Below, one piece after another: positions 21,948-33,105 of a DNA stretch of 64,000 bases; within the stretch, counting starts at the first letter, position 1; every line of letters begins with the position of its first letter. A program made the position numbers and the translations under genes. The notes under the pieces were generated by a model that was given only the letters and a program-made list of their open reading frames with translations, searched no databases and was not told the origin of the DNA. The stretch is from contig NW_018344159.1 in NCBI RefSeq assembly GCF_002099425.1, positions 3,284,501 through 3,348,500 of the forward strand, in the 5' to 3' direction. This stretch comes from Phascolarctos cinereus. Lineage: Eukaryota > Chordata > Mammalia > Diprotodontia > Phascolarctidae.

Positions 21948-24575
21948 AAGTGGGGGCAAGATATACTTCAGGAGAGGGGGGTATCCATACAATCTATATG
22001 GCAGGGTTTTCACTAGGGGTCACTGTTGAGAAAGACAAAAGACAGAGGACCCCTCGAATAATTTGGAAGGAGGGACCTCCCATGTGGGTAGAACAGTGGC
22101 CCCTATCTCAAGAAAAGCTAACTGCCGTGACTGAAATAGTAAAAGAACAGTTAGAGGCCGGCCATATTGAGCCATCTAATAGTCTGTGGAACTCACCTAT
22201 TTTTGCTATAAAAAAGAAATCAGGAAAATGGACAATGTTGACCGATCTTAGATGCATAAATGGGCAAGATATGGGCAGCCTTCAACCAGGCTTGCCCTCT
22301 CCCAATATGATACCGAAAGGATGGCTCTTATGGATAATAGATCTGAAGGATAGCTTCTATACTATCCTGCTACAACCAGAGGACAGGCCATACTTTGCAT
22401 TTTCATTACCTTCAATAAACTTAAGAGCCCCACATAAGATATCAATGGAAAGTTCTCCCCCAAGGGATGAAAAATAGTCCCACCATTTGTCAGCAATTTG
22501 TAGCAGCAGTCATCCAACCAGTTAGAGACGCTTTCCACAGGCCTATATTATACATTATATGGATGATATTTTATGCTCTCACCCAGATACTGGAGTATTA
22601 GAAACGATTTTGAGGACTATGACTAAGGCATTAGAAGATCAAGGATTAGATGTAGCACCAGATAAAATACAACTTTCTCCACCCTTTTCATATGTAGGAC
22701 AAACAGTAAAGCAGACAGAAATTAAACCACAAAAGGTCATAATAAGAAGGGATCAATTAAAATCCCTGAATGATTTTCAAAAATTACTGGGAGATATTAA
22801 TTGGCTTCGACCTCATTTGGGAATAGGAACTCATGTGCTAGGGGAACTTTTTAAGATACTCCGAGGAGATCCTAATCTTAATTCCCCAAGACAATTAACT
22901 CCAGAAGCAGATATACAACTTCAAAGGTGGAATCTGCAATTGAACAATGTAGAACCCAAAGAATAGAAAAGGGTCTTCTTATTGAAATAACCATCCTGCC
23001 AACTCCAGAGATTCCTTTTGGAGCCATACATCAGCAAGCAGGGATCTTAGAGTGGGTATTCCTGCCATTCCAAACCAAAAGGTCTGTAACCCCTTATGCA
23101 CAGCTTGTAGCGCAACTTCTATCAAAGGCGCTAAAAAGAGCACTCGCCATCAGTGGACACCTTCCTCAGGTTATCCACCAACCATATACTCAGGAGCAGA
23201 TTGATATGTTGGTAAGTAATGGCACCCTTCCTGGCAGGTGGTGTTATCAATATATCAAGGGTGTATGGATAACCTTTTTACACAAAAAATCTTTCAATTC
23301 ATGACACCTTATAAGTGGATATTCCCTCAGATTGTACAAAATCAGCCATTGCCCAAGGCATTAACTGTCTTTACTGATGCCACTAAGAATGGCACCGCGG
23401 CTTATTACTGCCCTCCTGACATTAAAAGGATTATTAATACTCCATTCCAGTCTACTCAACAAAATGAGATTTTTGCAATTATTGAAGTTATAAAGCAATA
23501 CAATTGTCCTCTCAATATTGTCTCTGATAGCAAGTATGCTGTTTATGTAATTAACTCCATAGAAACTGCACAGTTAAAATACTCCACTAACCTCTCTATT
23601 TTTCAGCTTTTTCACGAATTACAAAATACAATAAGAGAACGAACCATCCTCTTTTTTGCATGCATGTTCCTGCTCATACTTCTCTCCCAGGTCCTATAAT
23701 AGAAGGCAACTCCATAGCAGATACAATAATTACCTTTTCCTTTTCCCTACTCGAAGCTCAACAATCCCATGAACATTTCCATCAATCTGCTAATATGTTA
23801 AAGAGACAATTCCATATCACACAAGAACAAGCGCGGAATGTTGTGAAATCATGTACAAAATGTGTCCCCTATCTTCCCTCTCCACGTATCACCTCCACTA
23901 ATCCTAGAGGCCTTCGTCCATTAGACATATGGCAGATGGATGTCACTCATTATTCATCTTTTGGGCGTCTTCACTATATACATGTAACTGTAGATACCTT
24001 CTCTGGGTTTACTATGGCTACCCCCCATACAGGGGAGGCTGCTACCCATGTAATTGATCATTTATTGTTTTGTTTTAGTATTCTTGGTGTTCCAAGATAC
24101 CTCAAGACTAACAATGCTCCCGCCTATACGAACAGGAATTTTGCACAATTTTGTCTCTCCTATAATATCACTCATTCTACTGGCATCCCGTACAATCCTA
24201 CTGGACAAGCCATTGTTGAAAGGCGCAACAAGGATATTAAAATCCTCCTTGATAAACAGAAAAAAGAGGGAATAGAAAATAGGGTAAGAAGGAGATTGGA
24301 TCAGGTAATATATACCATAAATTTTTTGACACTAGATGATCAGGGACGTACTCCTGCACAAAAACATTTTGCAGGGCAAAAGAACAGGTTGTTAGATGAG
24401 CAACCAGATGTCACAGTAATGTGGAAGGATCCAAAGACACCCGTAATTGGGATGGTCCAGTAAAATTACTAACCTGGGGTCGAGGTTATGCTTGTGTTTT
24501 TCCAGAACATGCAGGAGAACCAGTCTGGGTTCCCGAGAGGAACATCCGTACCTGTCAGCATACTGACCAGAGGGA
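21948..24575 (+). pseudogene. pol remnant (protease end, RT, RNase H, integrase), fossil
   Basis: Sequence similarity runs in order. A protease carboxy-terminal 'DILQ' context lies near 21,955. Reverse transcriptase covers about 22,050-22,960, with a YMDD box at 22,556-22,567. RNase H covers about 23,360-23,690 ('TVFTDATKNGTA', later 'SDSKYAV'). Integrase covers about 23,740-24,575, with a His/Cys zinc-binding motif, a DDE-type core starting 'IWQMDVTHY', and a carboxy-terminal 'WGRGYACV...WVPERNIR' typical of betaretroviruses. The gene is broken in several places and is treated as a fossil. Confidence 0.92.
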
Positions 24576-25052
24576 TAGAGACCCTGAGCATCAAAGGAAA
24601 AACTGGTCAGAGACAAGCAGAGGAGGAAGGCAGACAGAAGATGAAGAGCCAATAATAAGATGTTGACTGTCCTTTTTTGCAATGATGACTGTCGCAGATG
24701 GCTCCATGATGGAGTCACGATCACATTGGACTTATATGCCTTACCCCACCTTGGGTTAAACCTGTAACTTGACCACTATACTTTTGTTTGTGTAACTCCC
24801 CATTTGCTTTCTAATACTACCAATGTAACTTCTGATCAAATATTGAATAAGTTTCAGGGCGCTTGGCATTCCAAAAATATAACATGGATGGTATTGATCC
24901 TCAAGATATTGTTTATAAGCTATTGTACTATATCAGGCAACTTAACACTTTCCAGAATATTTCAAGTTTGCTGTTGCATTTTGTACCCTGATAGTATTCT
25001 TGTTACTCTTGAGTTTTCTCCTGATGTGCATCCCATGTTCTCAAGCTAGAAC
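24576..25052 (+). other. env-region residue of the retroviral fossil
   Basis: Only about 0.45 kb separates integrase from the polypurine tract, far less than the 1.8-2 kb of a betaretroviral env. A hydrophobic stretch near the end may be the last part of a transmembrane subunit. The bulk of env is absent. Confidence 0.6.
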
Positions 25053-25068
25053 AGAAGAAAGGGGGAGA
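25053..25068 (+). other. polypurine tract
   Basis: 'agaagaaagggggaga' abuts the 3' LTR, as expected for the plus-strand primer of reverse transcription. Confidence 0.9.
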
Positions 25069-25476
25069 TGTAGAGGGCTGGCTTTGGGGAGTTGGAAGGC
25101 TTAGGCCAGCCCGGGTCTTACCTGCAGCTTGTACTAAGCCTGACAGCTGTGAAACTCAGGATTTTCAGCTCACCACCCCCCTGTTCTGTCTCTTGAAAAC
25201 AGGATGCAGGAAGGGAGGAAACGGATGGGGTACAGGACAGGATGCAGGAAAGAATGTAACAGACAAGGTACAAGGAAGTAAGGAAATCACCTAATTAGAT
25301 TTGTACTTTTCATGAATAACAATGTTACTATTGCTTGATCCAGTACTATATAAGCCTGAGCCCTCAGATCAATAAACAGAGTTTGTTCTTCACTGCTCTC
25401 ACCTGGCCCCTGATTCTTTCTCTCTTCACACTCTGCCGGCATCAGACCACAGCCGGGGACGCAGGCGCTCCCAGCA
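25069..25476 (+). repeat. 3' LTR of the retroviral fossil
   Basis: Starts TGTAGAGGGC and ends CCCAGCA. TATATAA lies at 25,347-25,353 and AATAAA at 25,371-25,376. It is about 95% identical to the 5' LTR. Confidence 0.95.
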
Positions 25477-25649
25477 AGCATTTATTAGGGCTTACCGTGT
25501 ACCAGTTACTGTATTAGGTGCTCTGAACTCAAAGACCGAAAAAAAGAACAATCTCTGTTCTCAGGGAATTTGCATTTTATTGAGGGAGAAACAAGTACAT
25601 ATGTAAGTTAAAAACAAAATATATAAAAAGTAAATACAAAGCAATTTCC

Positions 25650-25785
25650 AGGGCCCCATGGGAAACCTATTCATCAGTAAGGATTTATTTTCATCCATTC
25701 CATGCTATCCCTAGATCCCCTCATTCTCTTATATATCCCCTACCCCCTTTAACCCACTTTCAGCAGCCCACTAATTAATCCTACT
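25650..25785 (+). repeat. inserted copy of the 135-bp local duplication
   Basis: About 96% identical to 17,644-17,778, same orientation, with about five substitutions and one indel. It interrupts the L2 between 'aagcaatttcc' and 'actagtagctggg', which are contiguous in L2. No poly-A tail or target duplication is present. Its right end runs into a perfect palindrome. Confidence 0.85.
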
Positions 25786-25799
25786 ATAGTAGGATTAAT
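25774..25799. repeat. perfect 26-bp palindrome at the duplication edge
   Basis: The half-site 'attaatcctacta' is followed directly by its exact reverse complement. The left half is the end of the duplicated segment. The right half is new, as if synthesis turned back on itself. Confidence 0.95.
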
Positions 25800-26474
25800 A
25801 CACTAGTAGCTGGGAACATCAGAAAAAGACCCCACATACCAGGTGGTACCTGAACCTCAAAGAAAGCAAAGTTCCTACAAGACAGTTGAAAAGAAGGCAT
25901 GCATTCCAGGTACAAAGAACATCAAAATGCAAAAGATACAGAGGTAGAGATGTTAAGTACAAGAAATAATGAGTAGGCCTCTTGGGCTGGAAGGAAGAAT
26001 GCAAGGATAATCATATATAGTAGGGTGAGTGAGGCCAGACTATGAAGCCTTTTAAAGAGTTAGAGGCTAAAGTATTTATATCTTATCTTAGAGGGACCCA
26101 CTGGAGCTTCCTGATCAGGGAAATACTTTAGGGCTTTCACTTGGTCATCTGGGTGGGATATGAATTCCAGAAGGGTGACCAGTGAAGCAGAGACCAATCA
26201 GGAGGTTATTGCAATAGACAAGGGAAGAGGTAACAAGGGCCTTGAAATAAGGGCATATGGGAACGATGCTGTAGACGTAGAGATAAAAATATTTGGCTAC
26301 TGATTTGATATGAAGGTGAGAAGGATTGAGGAGTCAAGGACAGTACCAAGGTTGCAAACTTGACTCACCCTAGCGATGGGAGTACCTTTGATCAAAATAG
26401 AAAAATTCAGAATAAGGGTAGGTTTGGGGGAAAAGATAATGAGTTACGTTTTGAACATGTCATGACTGAGATGC

Positions 26475-26640
26475 ATATAATCAGTCAATAAACATTTATG
26501 TCTACTATGTGCCTGGCACTATGCTAAGCACTGCACATGGAATGACTAAAGACAGTCCTTGTTCTCAAGAAGTTCACACTCTAATAGGAGAAGGGGGGTA
26601 TGGATCAACATGGAAAGTCTATATACAAATAGAGTATCTG
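26475..26640 (-). mobile_element. L2 LINE 3' end, nested
   Basis: 'cagtcaataaacatttatgt', 'gtgcctggcactatgctaag' and 'ctcaagaagttcacactcta' are a fresh 3' terminus inside the older L2. Confidence 0.75.
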
Positions 26641-26939
26641 TCCAGACAATCGGTGATATAGGGACTGGAGAATAGGAAAAAGACTAGAGATGTTATCTGA
26701 TGTGAGAGTCACCTGCTGATAATAATGATAATAATTATTGAATAGATGATAATTGAATACATAGGAGACAATGAGATCACCAAGAGATGAAGGAGAGAGA
26801 GAAAAGAAGAGGGTCCTGAATGGAGCCTTGGGATACACCATTAGAAGGAGGTACATGAATAAGGAATGATCCAGCACAGGGATAATGTACTCACACATTA
26901 CCTAGTACATGCTGGAGAGAGTTATAAATTTTTAAGGGC

Positions 26940-27175
26940 AAGGGGATCTAGCCTATTATTTCATTTATAAGAGGAACTTCCTGGTATGGCAACTCCCTTC
27001 ATCAATGTAGAATAGTCAATCACCTATAACTTCCAGTCTCAAAGAGTTACCTGAGGCATTGAGAATTTAAGTGATTTGTGCAAGGTTATACACGTGTATG
27101 TATCAGAGACAAAACTCAAAATCAGGTTTTCCTGACTCCAAGGCCTGCTCTTTCCATTATACCATGAAGCCTCTC
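26940..27175 (-). mobile_element. MIR-type SINE
   Basis: Antisense, diverged: 'gaatttaagtgatttgtgca', 'caggttttcctgactccaag' and 'ccattataccatgaagcct'. Confidence 0.6.
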
Positions 27176-27179
27176 ATTC

Positions 27180-28070
27180 ATAGCAGACACTTGATAAAAA
27201 TATAAGTTGATTTGACTGTTAAGTCAGTCAGGTTCTACCAAACTCCCTCCCTACTATTCTACATAGAACTGGGTGCCAACTATCTTTTTTTGACTGTTAA
27301 TGCCATTTTCTCTATTGCCTGGGGGAATGATCCTCCCTTTAAACATAAACTGATTGATTTCATATGGAAAAGGGGGATATAGGAATGATTATAATTTCAA
27401 ATGCAGAAGCAACTGAATAAGCAGGAAAATTCATTTACTGGAATACAATCATAAGTAAATGAAACCATGGCCAAGCATGCAAGCTAAAAACAACAGCTCA
27501 GCAAACTTGGAGATGCTCCAAATTGTCTTCAGGTTGTGTATAGAGAGTCCACACTCCACTTTATAAGTGTGGTAATAGGATTGCGCCATGCTTATTTTTC
27601 TGCATGATGAGATCTATCTGGCTAGGTACCCTGCCCACACTTTTACATTCTTATTGCCTCATTCACTTTTTAAAACCTGGCTCACCAGATATAAGGTGAG
27701 TTTTTCGCAGTCAAGTAGGATCCAATTTTAGTCATGATTACATTTGCTTTAAAGAAGTATGACATTAATAGCTGTGCTTTCCAGAGAAGCTGTCTTGTGC
27801 TGCTCTCCATTAAAGCAAGGGTCATTATTCTTCCCCAAACTCAAAAGCACAGCCTCTAATTTACCACCTGTTCTCTCAGGGTGATGCCCCCCTTCAGTGT
27901 ATCTGGAAATGCCATAGTCTCAAGGTAGAGCTAACTTTCAGCAGGCAGGAGATGCAGTTCCATGTTGCTTTTCCTAAAAAATAATGAGTTCATTGGCCAC
28001 CAAAAGCAGAGAAACAGGCTTAGCATAGTGACTGAGGAGTCAAAACTTGCACAAGAGCACTACAGCAAAA
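27180..28070. other. unannotated sequence
   Basis: About 0.9 kb without recognisable repeat or coding frame. Confidence 0.35.
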
Positions 28071-28071
28071 T

Positions 28072-28380
28072 AAAATGCCTTCCTCTGTAGTAGAAACCCT
28101 AGTATCCTTCAAGACTCAGCTCAGGCACACGAAGCCTTTTCTGATTTCCCTATGCTCCCCACAAAAGAGTCACCTCACATCTATTTTGCATCTTTTTGTG
28201 TGTAGCTACAAACGAACATGTTGTCTAACCCACAAAGTCCTTGAGGACAGGGATTTATTCATTTTTGTCTTTGTAGCTCTACTGCCTGACACAAAGGAGG
28301 TACTTAATAAATGATAATCATTTAGCACAGTGCCGGGCACATAGTAAGTGCCTGATAGATGTTTATTGATTGATGGAGTA
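28072..28380 (+). mobile_element. L2 LINE 3' end
   Basis: 'ccttcaagactcagctcagg', 'gtccttgaggacagggattt' and two successive termini ('aggtacttaataaatgataa', then 'agtaagtgcctgatagatgt'). The doubled terminus may be a tandem of two 3' ends. Confidence 0.75.
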
Positions 28381-28789
28381 GTTGATATTTCTAGAAAGAA
28401 TGTGAGAATAAACTCCATAAATTGTAAAACACATATCAATATCCTGGGGAAATGTTCTCTGTGTATTGTTAGGTCTCCATTAGGTGCTTATGATTTAATC
28501 TGTAGAATAAGTTGAAGACATGTTTTCTTCTGTCTGCTATTTCCTGTTCATGGGCCTCATTTCCTGAACCTGAAGAGGTTCTGCCAGAATACAACTGAGT
28601 CCAGGGAACTTTTCTGTTGGAGTCAAGAATAGGTAAGGTATTGGATATTGATAGTGAATATGTGAGAATTTGGCAGGTTTTTCTAACTAGAGCATTCATT
28701 TCCTTAGAAAGGTGATAGAAGGTTTCTTTGTCAAAAAAGCTTGAAGTTGATGTTGGGAAATCTAGAAAAGACTTTGACAGGTCACGTCT
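28381..28789. other. unannotated sequence
   Basis: No repeat or gene recognised. Confidence 0.3.
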
Positions 28790-29117
28790 TCCTACTCTCC
28801 AGCCATCTCCACAGCTTCACTAACCACCTTGCATCCCACAACAGGAACCATGCCCTGAAGATTTCTACTTTTCCATTTCCAGAACTTTGACCCTGCCCCT
28901 TCTCCCCTCTAGTTCCAAAACCATGATAAAATCAACTCTGACATTGTTCTTGGGTGGGATGCATCTATCTACTCTACTACTGCCTCACTCACCATCCTGG
29001 TAACTTTAGGACTAAATAAAGCCCCTTCTTTGTCCACTAGTCCCTTACATATGTTCCATTAGAATTTAAGCTCCTTGAAAGTCAGGACTGTCTTTCCTTT
29101 TGTATTTGTATCTTGCA

Positions 29118-29335
29118 GCAGCTAGGTGACATAACAGATAGACTGCTGGACCTGGAATCAGGAAGACCTGAATTCAAATCTTGTCTAACACTCTTAATAG
29201 ATGTGTGACTTTGGGCAAGTCACCCAACCTCCATTTTCCTCAGTTTTCCCAACTGTAAGATGAAGATAGTAGTGCCTACCTCTCAGAGCTATTGTAAGAA
29301 TCAAATTTGTTGTAAAATGCTTAGCACAGTGGTTG
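29118..29335 (+). mobile_element. MAR1-type SINE
   Basis: 'cagctaggtgacataacaga', 'gaagacctgaattcaaatct', 'gggcaagtcacccaacctcc' and 'ctctcagagctattgtaaga' in order. Confidence 0.85.
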
Positions 29336-29344
29336 CTAACTAAC

Positions 29345-30415
29345 ACATGGTTGTTGTCCTTTGTTACTGAAGAGGACTAAAATTACATCATTATGTTAGG
29401 GTCAAGGTATAGCAAGTCCAACTGTGGCTGATCAGACCAGTATGAGCTCAGAAGGCTGTACCACAAACCAGACACAAATAGCCCATCTAAACATTTGGAG
29501 CAGAGATGTCTCTTAAATTCACATATCTCATATTTCCTTTGAGCTAAAGCTATTCTGTTTTGCTCACAGAGCAAAGGGCCTTCTTTGATGTGGGAGTGCC
29601 ATGCTGGACCAGTGTCTCCCATGTCTCACAGTCTTTTCCAAAGTTCTTCAGAGAGACCTTGAAAGTGCCCTTCTATTGCTTCTTCTAACTGCCATGTGAG
29701 CACTGGCCTGGTGTGAGTTTTCCATGAAAGTCTTTCAAGCAAACATACGTTTGGCATTTCAACAATGTGGCCAGCCCATCAGAGTTGTGCTCTCTGCAGT
29801 AGAGTTTGATGCTTGCTAATTTATCTAGACAAAGGACCTTAGTGTATAGTACCTTATCTTGCCAGATGATCTTCAGAATCTTCCTGAGACAATTCAAGAG
29901 GAAGTGATTCAGTTTCCTGGCATGACACTGGCGTACTGTCCACATTTCACAGGCATACAACAATGAGGTTAACACAATGGCTCTGTAGACCTTCAGTTTA
30001 GTAGGAAGTCTAATATGTCTTCTCTCCCACACTTTCCTTCAGAGCCTCCCAAACACCCAGCTAGCTCTGGCAATGTTGTATGTCAACCTCACCATCTATG
30101 TGTACATCCCCGGAAAGTATACTGCCAAGCTAAGTGAACTTATCCATAGCATTCAAAATTTCTCCATTTGCTGCAACCAATGGTTCCACACATGGATGGT
30201 GTGGTGCTGACTGTGAAGAACTTCTGTTTTATTGGTGTTAATTGTTAGGCCAAAATTAGCACAAGTAGCAAAGAATTGATCTATACTTTGTTATATCTCA
30301 GCCTCAGAGGCTTCATTGAATATACAGTGGTCTGTAAACAAAAAGTCGTGCACCAACTTTCCCTCCACTTTAGTCCTGGCTTGTAGTCTTTTCAAGTTAA
30401 ATACCATGCCAGCTA
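29345..30415 (-). mobile_element. RTE-like LINE, 3' part of ORF and tail
   Basis: A 115-codon minus frame (29,685-30,032) encodes the reverse transcriptase thumb/connection region: 'LPTKLKVYRAIVLTSLLYAC', 'EMWTV', then 'CLRKILKIIWQDKV'. This pattern is typical of RTE-clade and related non-LTR elements. The downstream 3' end near 29,345 reads, on the minus strand, 'aacaaaggacaacaac', a tail like that of marsupial RTE copies. The upstream part of the element (30,033-30,415) has lost its frame. It is 5' truncated and inactive. Clade assignment is by motif only. Confidence 0.7.
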
Positions 30416-30554
30416 TAATAATTAGCATTTCCAACACTTAGCATAGTATTTGCCACATAGTAAGTACTTAATAAATGCTATTTTTCCTTTAATTCTTTCA
30501 CTCATGACAATGGAGCAATAAAAGTCCATAATTGGGGCAGAATGCTAACAAAAG

Positions 30555-30725
30555 AGGCAATACGGCGTAGTGGAAAGAGCACTGGATTTGAAGTCAAAGA
30601 AATTTGGTTCAAATTCCAACATGGTTGCTTACTACCTGTGGAACCTTGGGTAAGTCACTGAACTCTTCTGCGCTTCAGTTTCCTCCCTACAAAATGAAGC
30701 GGGTAGACTAGATGAGTTCTGAAAT
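30555..30725 (+). mobile_element. MIR-type SINE
   Basis: 'ggcgtagtggaaagagcact', 'ttgaagtcaaagaaatttgg' and 'cttgggtaagtcactgaact' in MIR order. Confidence 0.75.
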
Positions 30726-31719
30726 TGAAAAGAACAGAGGGAAGGTTATAGGTGGAGATAACAAATGCTGAGTATGAGGAGAAATAGACAGAAGTATACC
30801 CAATGAACCAGGGCAGGATTAGAGAAGCTGAGTGGGTATTGAGCACAGGCCCAGCCAAAAGTGGAAGATTTAGCTAAAATTTCTCCAGAGAAAATTACTT
30901 CTGCCAGTGGGAGGCATTGAGTTGAGTTCTCTCTTTTAGCAGGCAGGTCAGCTCTAAACCATAAGAAAGCAGTATGCAATGTAAAGTAAGGAAAGGTACC
31001 TCCATTTTAAAAGGTCCCAGTTGCATGAGGGAGCCCTTTAAACATTAGAATAGCAGCTTCCTCTTCTTTGGTCCAAAACTCCTCGATGTCAGACATAGGA
31101 AACAGTGCTATAACCCTAGGGTAGGCAGGGATTAACAAAAGGACAGGCAAGACTTCTTCAATGTCTTTAGGTTTTTCACCTTGTTTCTTGAGATCATTCA
31201 GAGATGCCACTCACAGGGCCTAAGATCCTTCCATGCCCTTCCCAGTTTGTTAGAATCTATGCTAGAAGTGAGGCAGGAGAAAGAAGAGGAATTGAGAATC
31301 AGATCAGTCAATTTTTAATACATGCCTTAAGGAGGAATGAATTTGAAACTCTTGTAAATCCATGAGTAGATCTAAAAGTCATAATAATTTAATATTCTCT
31401 TTCCTGTTACCTTTTTATTAAGTCTTCATGGCAATAATTATCTGTGATATAAATAAGTGTAAATAAGCAAGTATACTGTATACAGATGTCTGTGTTCTCC
31501 TAGCTGAATGAGATGGGAAACAATTGTTTGACACTGGTAAACATGAGTGAGATAAAGGTAAATTTTGCAGGCTGGTAAATGTTTTGACTTCTTTGAAGAT
31601 TTTTTTTCACCTCCTACAATAGGTTTCAACTTTTAAATTAAATCTCTATGTATCCATTACAAATTTATCTGTTAGCCTAACTTTGCTCACCCTTTACCTC
31701 ATCCAGAAATTTGATACTT
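30726..31719. other. unannotated sequence with one odd minus frame
   Basis: No known repeat. It contains the 67-codon minus frame listed separately at 31,007-31,210. Confidence 0.35.
31007..31210 (-). other. unidentified 67-codon open frame
   Basis: Begins MASLNDLKKQGEKPKDIEEV and ends in a stop. Composition is protein-like (charged amino half, a hydrophobic 'LPVLLLIPAYP' middle, then 'EEFWTKEEEAAIL'), less biased than most frames here. I do not recognise it. It might be a piece of a decayed retroelement or host exon, or chance. No promoter, splice or poly-A context supports expression. Confidence 0.12.
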
Positions 31720-31910
31720 CAAGTAAGAGTCCTAGAACACAATTTAGGCATCATCTAATCCAATACCCTCATTTCACAGATGGGGAAAGTGAGAACCAGA
31801 AAAGTTCTTATCCAAGGTCATCCAGAAAGTATTCAGCAGCATCAAGATTTCAAGTCAGATCCTGTGACCTCCAAGTTCAATGCCCTTATCAAAATATCAC
31901 ATTACCTGGT
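31720..31910 (-). mobile_element. MIR-type SINE
   Basis: 'aggcatcatctaatccaata', 'ctcatttcacagatggggaa' and 'atttcaagtcagatcctgtg'. Confidence 0.75.
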
Positions 31911-32640
31911 ATCATAATTAATTCCCATGTAATGATATTAAAAACATCCCTGGGAGTGAAATAGAAAACACTTTGACATTTACTTGGACCAATCCAAAAC
32001 TGGCTAGCTAAAAATCTCTCATTTCCAAGACAGTCTTCAATGTGACTCAATATGTATGTGCCTAGAACTGTGCGAGGCATGCATAGTAGTGTAAGAAATG
32101 TATATGTGGCCTATTATCTGAGGGAGTTTCTCGTTTCATTGAGGAAACATGACACACACCTAAAATAATTAAAACTCAAACCTTACATACTTTGAGGATA
32201 TTCCTTCCACTCACAAACACTTCTTACCTTCTCATCCTATGTAATCTTGGTCTATGCCTTACTATAAATTATTCAAAGAAGATGCATCTCACTATGCAGA
32301 AGACCTTCTTCTGGGATTTTAATATTTTGTGGGAATCAATGTGCAAATCTAGCCTTAGACATTATAACGTTTTAATACTACTTTTTGTACCCAAATCACA
32401 GATAATATGCTGCAACCTACTTAAATCAACCATACATCTTTCCATTGTCCCTCAGGGCAATTCTTTATTCTTCTAAGACTGTGGTTTTTCATGAGTCATC
32501 CACAGAATATTATTGGGAAAATATTGGCATTAAAAGAGGATGTTTTGTGGGAAAGATCAGCTTGGGATCACTGAAAACACTCTGTGATGTTCCAAATTTG
32601 ATTCAGCCCCCAATAACCCTTCAATTACAGCCCTAGATCA
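31911..32640. other. mostly unannotated sequence
   Basis: A weak antisense L2 3' trace may lie at 32,045-32,165 ('gcctagaactgtgcgaggca'). Nothing else recognised. Confidence 0.3.
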
Positions 32641-32644
32641 TTTT

Positions 32645-33105
32645 CAACCTATTCATCAACAAGGATTTATAAAGCACTTACTATACATCAGTCATTGTGT
32701 TAGGGATGGGAGATATAAAGACAAAAACAAAACAGCACCTGCCCTCAAGGAGCTTGCATTTTATTGGGGAAACAACAGGTTATGGATACGTAAGGTTATG
32801 CAAAGTAAATATAAAGTAATTTGCTTGGGTTGGGGAGGCTCTAGCAGCTGGAAAAAAAATTGGTGGAAAATCTTGTAGGAAGTGGTACCTGAACTGAGAT
32901 CTGAAGGAAAGGTGGGTTTCTAAGAGATGGGGATGAAAACTGAGTACATTTTGGGCCAGGGATCATCCTATGCAAAGACACAGAGATAGGAGATTGAATA
33001 TTGCATGTGAGGAACAAAAAGGAGCCTAGTTTGGCTGTACTATAGACTGAGTGGAGGGGAATCTAATATAATAAACCTGGAGAGGCTGCTTGAAGACACT
33101 GCCTA
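32645..33105 (-). mobile_element. L2 LINE 3' region
   Basis: 'agcacttactatacatcagt', 'gccctcaaggagcttgcatt', 'ggtacctgaactgagatctg' and 'gatcatcctatgcaaagaca' in antisense L2 order. Confidence 0.75.

Larger units (their letters stand above)
19060..25476 (+). mobile_element. endogenous retrovirus fossil, class II (betaretrovirus-like)
   Basis: A 6.4-kb provirus with two LTRs of about 406 and 408 bases, flanked by a 5-bp repeat 'agcat' (19,055-19,059 and 25,477-25,481). Parts in order: 5' LTR, Lys3-type primer site, leader with tandem units, the very start of gag, a 1.9-kb non-retroviral-looking segment (about 20,030-21,940), the end of protease, reverse transcriptase, RNase H, integrase, a very short env-region residue, polypurine tract and 3' LTR. 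The two LTRs differ at roughly 18-20 of about 405 sites by eye (near 5%). With a typical mammalian neutral rate that suggests about 10-15 million years, an inference. Pol is broken in several places and the element cannot be functional. It inserted at the edge of an antisense L2 3' end. Confidence 0.93.
25477..26920 (-). mobile_element. L2 LINE, RT region to 3' end
   Basis: Antisense L2 whose 3' terminus was split by the retroviral insertion; the first bases lie at 19,038-19,059. It continues through 'gaagccttttaaagagttag', 'gaggttattgcaatagacaa' and 'acaatgagatcaccaagaga'. It is interrupted by a 136-bp duplication (25,650-25,785) and a second L2 3' end (26,475-26,640). Confidence 0.72.
28790..30485 (+). 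mobile_element. L2-like LINE 3' end split by MAR1 and RTE insertions
   Basis: The 3' region at 28,790-29,113 ends in 'aatttaagctccttgaaagt' and 'tgtatttgtatctt'. Its natural continuation, 'cacttagcatagtatttgcc' then 'agtacttaataaatgct', reappears at 30,428-30,485. The two intervening elements were therefore inserted in it. Confidence 0.6.

Noticed and set aside
24392-24724. 110-codon minus frame antisense to the end of pol
   Set aside because: It is a shadow of the integrase coding strand in a retroviral fossil.
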